From NCBI RefSeq assembly GCF_017872975.1, contig NZ_JAGGJP010000003.1, positions 124,001 to 188,000 of the forward strand: a DNA stretch of 64,000 nt. Direction: 5' to 3'. The position numbers and the translations under genes were made by a program. Every line of letters starts with the position of its first letter. Within the stretch, counting starts at the first letter, position 1. The DNA is from Rubellimicrobium aerolatum. Lineage in GTDB: Bacteria; Pseudomonadota; Alphaproteobacteria; Rhodobacterales; Rhodobacteraceae. Shown one piece after another: positions 59,999 to 64,000 of the stretch. The notes under the pieces are model-generated. The model was not told where the DNA came from. It made no database searches and saw only the letters and a list, made by a program, of their open reading frames with translations.

Positions 59999-60105
59999 GG
60001 TCAAATCCCTTTCAGGCGGTTTGAGCGTGGGGGCCCTGACGCATGAGGCACCCCCATATGGTTGATGGGTGTTGCGGGCGGGGCGGCCCCGCCGCGGACG
60101 CACGG

Positions 60106-60134
60106 TATATAAGGAGGGGGTCCAAGCCGCGCAA
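60106..60134 (-). promoter_or_regulatory. promoter for dnaK-dnaJ
   Basis: Reading on the minus strand, TTGCGC (60129-60134) is followed 17 bases later by TATATA (60106-60111). The spacer contains CTTGGACCCCC, which resembles part of a heat-shock sigma-32 -35 element (CTTGAA), so heat-shock control is plausible but not shown. The divergent alkB gene begins 70 bases beyond. Confidence 0.6.
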
Positions 60135-60204
60135 CCACGCCCGGCCGGCCCCCTGCAACGAATTTGAGCGGGTGTCCGCGAAACCCCGCGACGAAGGGAG
60201 CCGC

Positions 60205-60807
60205 ATGGCGATGATCGATGTCCGAGGGGTGGAGATCCGGGCGGGCGTCCTGTCCCGCCCGGAGCAGGAGGCGATGCTGCGCGACGTGCTGGCGGTGCAG
60301 GCCGCCGCGCCTCCGTTCCATCCCGTCACCCGCTGGGGGAAGGCCATGTCGGTGGCCATGACCTCGGCCGGGCGGTTCGGCTGGGTGTCGGACCGGAGGG
60401 GCTATCGCTACGAGCCGCGCCACCCGTCGGGCGTTCCCTGGCCGCCGATCCCGGACTCGGTGCTGGCGGTCTGGCGGGCCGTCGCGCCGGGGATGCGCGA
60501 GCCGGAGTGCTGCCTCGTCAACCTTTACCGCGCGGGCGCGCGGATGGGGTTGCACCAGGACCGGGACGAGGCGGATCTCTCGCAGCCCGTCGTGTCGATC
60601 TCGCTCGGCGACGAGGCGCTGTTCCGGGTGGGGAACCTGGAGCGGGGCGGGACGACCGAGTCCGTCTGGCTCCGGTCGGGCGACGTGGCGGTGATCGGCG
60701 GGGCGGCGCGCCTGATCCACCACGGCATCGACCGGGTGCGCGACGGCTCCTCGGACCTGATCCCCAGCGGCGGGCGGATCAACCTGACGCTGCGGGTGGT
60801 GACGTGA
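60205..60807 (+). CDS. alkB: AlkB-family 2-oxoglutarate/Fe(II)-dependent dioxygenase
   Basis: Repairs alkylated bases such as 1-methyladenine and 3-methylcytosine by oxidation. The 200-residue protein has [19 protein letters not shown] with the iron ligands H117 and D119, a distal His (H172/H173 in LIHHGIDR) and the 2-oxoglutarate Arg region INLTLRVV. The nucleotide-recognition lid is [26 protein letters not shown]. Length fits (E. coli AlkB is 216). It is divergent from dnaK; no ada gene is visible nearby. Confidence 0.92.
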   Translation: MAMIDVRGVEIRAGVLSRPEQEAMLRDVLAVQAAAPPFHPVTRWGKAMSVAMTSAGRFGWVSDRRGYRYEPRHPSGVPWPPIPDSVLAVWRAVAPGMREPECCLVNLYRAGARMGLHQDRDEADLSQPVVSISLGDEALFRVGNLERGGTTESVWLRSGDVAVIGGAARLIHHGIDRVRDGSSDLIPSGGRINLTLRVVT

Positions 60808-60904
60808 GGCACGCGGGGAAACTCGCCGAGCCGCCCGTGGGATGGGAACGCCCGCCGCGCTGCCGGGTTGCCCGCACGGATGGACCCACAACCCGAGGAA
60901 CCCG

Positions 60905-61198
60905 ATGGACCAGAACCAGACCGCCGGCGGCGATCAGGGCGACCAGCGCAGCCAATCCCTCCAGCGTCGCTACCAGGTGCGCGAGGTCACGCAATACCAG
61001 GCCTCCTGGGTCGAGCAGGGCCGGGGCGAGGACGGCAAGTTCACCCTCCAGCTCATCCTCGACAACGGGGTGGAGGAATACATCCTCGAACCCACCGAGG
61101 ACGACATCGACGTGATTCTCAAGCTCCTGGGGCAGAGCAAGCACACGATGTTCGACATGGAGCGCAAGGTGCTGATGTTCTCGAACCTCAAGGCCTGA
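60905..61198 (+). CDS. conserved hypothetical protein, 97 residues
   Basis: The product MDQNQTAGGDQGDQRSQSLQ begins with a hydrophilic, Gln/Asp-rich tail (about 20 residues). A compact part follows with YQVREVTQYQASWVEQGRGEDGKFTLQLILDNGVEEYILEPTEDDIDVILKLLGQSKHTMFDMERKVLMFSNL. No signal peptide or membrane segment. I recognise similar proteins as widespread in Rhodobacterales but not a function. It starts 97 bases after alkB on the same strand, so co-transcription is possible. Confidence 0.75.
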   Translation: MDQNQTAGGDQGDQRSQSLQRRYQVREVTQYQASWVEQGRGEDGKFTLQLILDNGVEEYILEPTEDDIDVILKLLGQSKHTMFDMERKVLMFSNLKA

Positions 61199-61237
61199 GC
61201 GCGGCCCGCGCGGGGGGCGTCCGCGCCCCTCGCTCCC

Positions 61238-61831
61238 TCAGGGCGGGGCCAGCGTGCAGCAGCCTTCCAGCACCGGCCCGTCCCGATCCCAGACCAGCGC
61301 CGTCAGCCCATAGGGTCGGTCGCTCATCCCGTCCGAGCAGGCGGCGCGCACCACCGTCAGGTCGCGCGTCGCGCCGTCGTCGTCGAAGGCCAGCACGAAG
61401 CCCGAGAATCCCGTCCCCCGTCCGATCTCGCGCAGCGCCCGCTCCCCCTCGGGCGTGGAGAAGGTTGCGCCCTCCGCCGTGACGGTCAGGTTCCAGAAGG
61501 GCTCGGTTCCCAGGCAGGCCAGCGGCACGGGCACGGCGCGCGGGTCGGCGGGCTCCTCGGCCAGGAAGCGGCGGGCCACCCAGCCCTCGCCCTCGGGCCG
61601 GCCAATCCGCGCCCAGGTTCCGTCGGGCGACAGGCCCAGCATCTCTACCCCTGTCGCGTCGGGGGGCAGCGTCGCCAGCACCTCCGCCCCGGCCGAGGGC
61701 GCGGCACGGACATTGAGCGCATCCCCCGCGGCCACGCCCGTCACGGCGGCGCGGGCCGGAAAGGGTTCGGCCGCGGCCGGCCCTGCCAGCGCGAGGGTCG
61801 TGGCGCAGAGAAGGGCACGGGGCAGGGGCAT
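61238..61831 (-). CDS. exported SH3-domain protein with COG3650-like C-terminal domain
   Basis: The 197-residue protein has a signal peptide (MPLPRALLCATTLALAGPAAAEPFPA). A bacterial SH3 domain follows (GDALNVRAAPSAGAEVLATLPPDATGVEMLGLSPDGTWARIGRPEGEGWVARRFL, about 37-92). The C-terminal half is of the COG3650 type (LACLGTEPFWNLTVTAEGATFSTPEG and a later FSGFVLAFDDDG). Bacterial SH3 domains often bind peptidoglycan, so a periplasmic role is likely. The start at 61831 was chosen because it opens the signal peptide; upstream in-frame residues do not look like a leader. Confidence 0.8.
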   Translation of the reverse strand: MPLPRALLCATTLALAGPAAAEPFPARAAVTGVAAGDALNVRAAPSAGAEVLATLPPDATGVEMLGLSPDGTWARIGRPEGEGWVARRFLAEEPADPRAVPVPLACLGTEPFWNLTVTAEGATFSTPEGERALREIGRGTGFSGFVLAFDDDGATRDLTVVRAACSDGMSDRPYGLTALVWDRDGPVLEGCCTLAPP

Positions 61832-61962
61832 GGCGCGTCTCCGAACGGATCGCCCCATTGCACCACGCCCGACCCCCGCCCGGCAAGCTCCGGCTTGCCC
61901 ATCCCCCTCCGCCACCTCATAACGGCCGGCATTCCCGAGGCAGCGGGACGGGAGGGACCCCC

Positions 61963-62760
61963 TTGGACTTCGACCATCTCTGCGAGACCCTGCGTCGCCT
62001 CGCCCTCGCGGCGGGCGAGGCCATCATGGAGATCTACGAGGCCCCGGACCTGGGCGTGACGCTCAAGGCCGACGCCTCGCCGGTCACCGCCGCCGACCTC
62101 GCCGCCGACCGGATCATCTCGGAGGGGCTGCGCGCCGCCTTCCCCGACGTGCCGCTGGTGACCGAGGAGCAGGCGGACACCCACACGGCGCTAGCCGGCG
62201 ACTTCCTGATCGTGGACCCGCTCGACGGCACCAAGGAGTTCGTGCAGCGGCGCGGCGACTTCACGGTCAACATCGCCTTCGTCCGCGACGGCATCCCCGT
62301 GCGCGGCGTCGTCTACGCGCCCGCGCAGGGGCGGATGTTCTACACCAACGCCGTCGGTGATTCGGTCGAGGAGGACGGCACACGCGACCCTACCCGCGTC
62401 GGCGTCTCGCTCCCCATCCGGGTCTCCGAGCCCGACAACCGCGCCCTCCGCGTCGTCGCCTCGAAAAGCCACCGCGACGCCGCGACCGACGCCTACATCG
62501 CCCGCTACGAGGTCGCCGACTTCCGCAGCGCCGGAAGCTCGCTGAAGTTCTGCCTCGTGGCCTCCGGCGAGGCCGACCTGTATCCGCGCCTTGGCCGCAC
62601 GATGGAGTGGGACACGGCAGCGGGCCACGCCGTGCTCCTGGGCGCGGGGGGGCGCGTCGTGCGCTTCGACACCCACGCGCCGCTCGGCTACGGCAAGCCC
62701 GGCTACGAGAACCCCTTCTTCATCGCCCATGCGCCGGGCGTCGCACTGAAGCACCCCTGA
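61963..62760 (+). CDS. cysQ: 3'(2'),5'-bisphosphate nucleotidase CysQ
   Basis: Hydrolyses 3'-phosphoadenosine 5'-phosphate, a by-product of sulfate assimilation. The 265-residue protein carries the lithium-sensitive phosphatase motifs: VTEEQ with a metal Glu, IVDPLDGTKEFVQRRGDFTVNIA and the C-terminal EWDTAAGHAVLLGAGG. The start is a TTG at 61963 (LDFDHLCETLRRLA) after a GGGAGGG site; no ATG or GTG fits between the preceding region and the first conserved residues. It is coupled to kdsB by a one-base overlap. Confidence 0.92.
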   Translation: MDFDHLCETLRRLALAAGEAIMEIYEAPDLGVTLKADASPVTAADLAADRIISEGLRAAFPDVPLVTEEQADTHTALAGDFLIVDPLDGTKEFVQRRGDFTVNIAFVRDGIPVRGVVYAPAQGRMFYTNAVGDSVEEDGTRDPTRVGVSLPIRVSEPDNRALRVVASKSHRDAATDAYIARYEVADFRSAGSSLKFCLVASGEADLYPRLGRTMEWDTAAGHAVLLGAGGRVVRFDTHAPLGYGKPGYENPFFIAHAPGVALKHP

Positions 62761-63560
62761 TGTCCACGCTCCTCGTCATCCCCGCCCGCCACGCCTCCTC
62801 CCGCTACCCCGGCAAGCCGCTCGTCCCCCTGCGGGGCGCCACCGGCGAGGCAAAGAGCCTCCTGCGCCGTTCCTGGGAGGCCGCCCGGGCCGTGCGCGGC
62901 ATCGATCGCGTGGTGGTCGCCACCGACGACGAGCGCATCCGCGCCCATGCCCTGTCCTTCGGGGCCGAGGTCGCCATGACCTCCGACCGCCACCTCAACG
63001 GCACCGAACGCTGCGCCGAGGCGCTGGCCCAGGCCGGAGCGGGCTTCGACCTCGTGGTGAACCTCCAGGGCGACGCGCCGCTCACGCCGCCCTGGTTCGT
63101 CGAGGCGCTGGTCGAGGGGCTGCGCACCCGGCCCGAGATGCAGGTCGCCACCCCCGTCCTGCGGATGGAAGGGGCGGCGCTCGCGGGGTTCCTGGAGGAC
63201 CGGCGCGCGGGCCGCGTCGGCGGCACCACGGCGGTCTTCGGAGCGGAGGGCCGGGCGCTCTACTTCTCCAAGGAGGTGATTCCCTACACCGGCCGTCCCT
63301 ACGCCGGGCACGAGGCCACGCCCGTCTTCCACCACGTCGGCGTCTACGCCTACCGGCCCGACGCACTCGCAGCCTACGGGGCCTGGGAGCCGGGGCCGCT
63401 GGAGATTTTGGAGGGATTGGAACAACTTCGTTTCCTGGAACGCGACTGGCCGGTGCTTTGCGTCGAGGTGGAGGCGAGAGGGCGGCAGTTTTGGGAGCTC
63501 AACAACCCGTCCGACGTGCCACGTCTCGAAGGGATGATGGCCGAAATGGGGCTTCCCTGA
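62760..63560 (+). CDS. kdsB: 3-deoxy-manno-octulosonate cytidylyltransferase
   Basis: Activates KDO with CTP for lipopolysaccharide core synthesis. The 266-residue protein has VIPARHASSRYPGKPLVPL, VVVATDDERI, LNGTERCAEAL, VVNLQGDAPL, and a C-terminal HHVGVYAYRPDALAAY and VEARGRQFWELNNPSDVPRLE. Length is slightly above the E. coli enzyme (248). GDAP in place of the usual GDEP is noted. Start ATG overlaps the cysQ stop (TGATG). It shows the organism makes a KDO-containing or related surface glycan. Confidence 0.94.
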   Translation: MSTLLVIPARHASSRYPGKPLVPLRGATGEAKSLLRRSWEAARAVRGIDRVVVATDDERIRAHALSFGAEVAMTSDRHLNGTERCAEALAQAGAGFDLVVNLQGDAPLTPPWFVEALVEGLRTRPEMQVATPVLRMEGAALAGFLEDRRAGRVGGTTAVFGAEGRALYFSKEVIPYTGRPYAGHEATPVFHHVGVYAYRPDALAAYGAWEPGPLEILEGLEQLRFLERDWPVLCVEVEARGRQFWELNNPSDVPRLEGMMAEMGLP

Positions 63561-63617
63561 CCGAAGGTCGCAGGCAGGGATAAGCCGCCCTGCATCTCGC
63601 GCCGCGATGCGGCGTAT

Positions 63618-63645
63618 TTGCCTCGTCTAGGAGGCGTGCTAAGTT
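63618..63645 (+). promoter_or_regulatory. candidate promoter for galU
   Basis: TTGCCT at 63618-63623 and TAAGTT at 63640-63645 with a 16-base spacer, 34 bases before the galU ATG. A small CGCCGC-GAT-GCGGCG hairpin (63600-63614) just upstream may end kdsB transcription. Confidence 0.4.
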
Positions 63646-63679
63646 CAGGCAGCAACCAAGGCGAGCAAAAGGGATCGTG

Positions 63680-64000
63680 ATGCAGCGCAAGGTGACCAAG
63701 GCGGTCTTCCCGGTCGCGGGAATGGGAACCCGGTTCCTGCCCGCCACCAAGTCCGTCCCCAAGGAGATCATGACGCTGGTCGATCGGCCGCTGATCCAAT
63801 ACGCGATCGACGAGGCGCGGGCTGCCGGCATCACCGAGTTCATCTTCGTCACCGCCCGTGGCAAGAACGCGCTCGAAGACTACTTCGACTGCGCCCCCGA
63901 GCTGGAGTCGAAGCTGGAGCGTGACGGCAAGCACGAGCTTCTGGAGGTCCTGCGGTCCACCTACATGGACTCCGGCGCCATCGCCTACATCCGTCAGCAC
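63680..64000 (+). CDS. galU: UTP-glucose-1-phosphate uridylyltransferase, partial
   Basis: Makes UDP-glucose from UTP and glucose 1-phosphate. The gene runs off the right edge; 107 codons are present. [70 protein letters not shown] has the nucleotide-binding [11 protein letters not shown] loop and typical GalU spacing. A GTG three bases upstream could also start it. The gene follows kdsB with a 119-base gap containing a possible promoter. Confidence 0.95.
   Translation, partial: MQRKVTKAVFPVAGMGTRFLPATKSVPKEIMTLVDRPLIQYAIDEARAAGITEFIFVTARGKNALEDYFDCAPELESKLERDGKHELLEVLRSTYMDSGAIAYIRQH

Overview
The window looks like a stretch of the primary chromosome of a high-GC alphaproteobacterium, most likely of the order Rhodobacterales (Rhodobacteraceae). 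This rests on gene order (dnaQ-coaE-aroE-maf facing away from hemJ-rho-mnmE-mnmG-rsmG-parA-parB), on the protein sequences recognised by eye, and on the very high GC content. No database search was run. The gene content is mostly conserved housekeeping genes. There is no phage, insertion sequence, CRISPR array, rRNA or tRNA that I can see.

Left end (1-11 kb): this looks like the chromosomal origin neighbourhood. Four minus-strand genes (dnaQ partial, coaE, aroE, maf) run leftward. A 388-bp gene-free gap follows (2559-2946), with several DnaA-box-like TGTGGAC motifs and a small set of GACTCGGGG repeats. To the right, hemJ, a small monooxygenase-like gene, rho, mnmE, mnmG, rsmG, parA and parB run rightward. 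A perfect parS-type palindrome (6573-6588) lies inside the first codons of mnmG. A second, near-consensus parS lies 49 kb away after secA (55578-55597).

11-24 kb: hemW, rdgB and rph form a tight minus-strand operon, divergent from hrcA-grpE, which has a clear promoter. mutS (minus) diverges from maeB and a PfkB-type sugar kinase. argG and a NUDIX gene follow on the minus strand. The gaps after parB, after grpE and between argG and the NUDIX gene carry two families of short palindromic repeats.

24-44 kb: hslO, a CoA-type NUDIX hydrolase, the CCA-adding enzyme, a pair of ABC exporter half-transporters, an RNA uridine methyltransferase, two L,D-transpeptidases around a CAP-domain lipoprotein, rpe, a sugar-type solute-binding protein gene broken by an in-frame amber codon, hemH, a degenerate methyltransferase, comF, a glutaredoxin, a nitrilase-family hydrolase, a GNAT protein, ubiG, a proline iminopeptidase and a peptide-type solute-binding protein.

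44-64 kb: the rimP-nusA-ylxR-infB transcription/translation operon ends in a strong hairpin. A tiny conserved-looking gene, then mutT, argJ and a periplasmic peptidyl-prolyl isomerase follow on the minus strand, opposite secA. radC, dnaJ and dnaK are on the minus strand; alkB and a 97-residue protein of unknown function are on the plus strand. The window ends with an SH3-domain protein, cysQ, kdsB and the 5' part of galU. Many neighbouring genes overlap by 1-14 nt, implying translational coupling. Start codons that are GTG or TTG are flagged individually.
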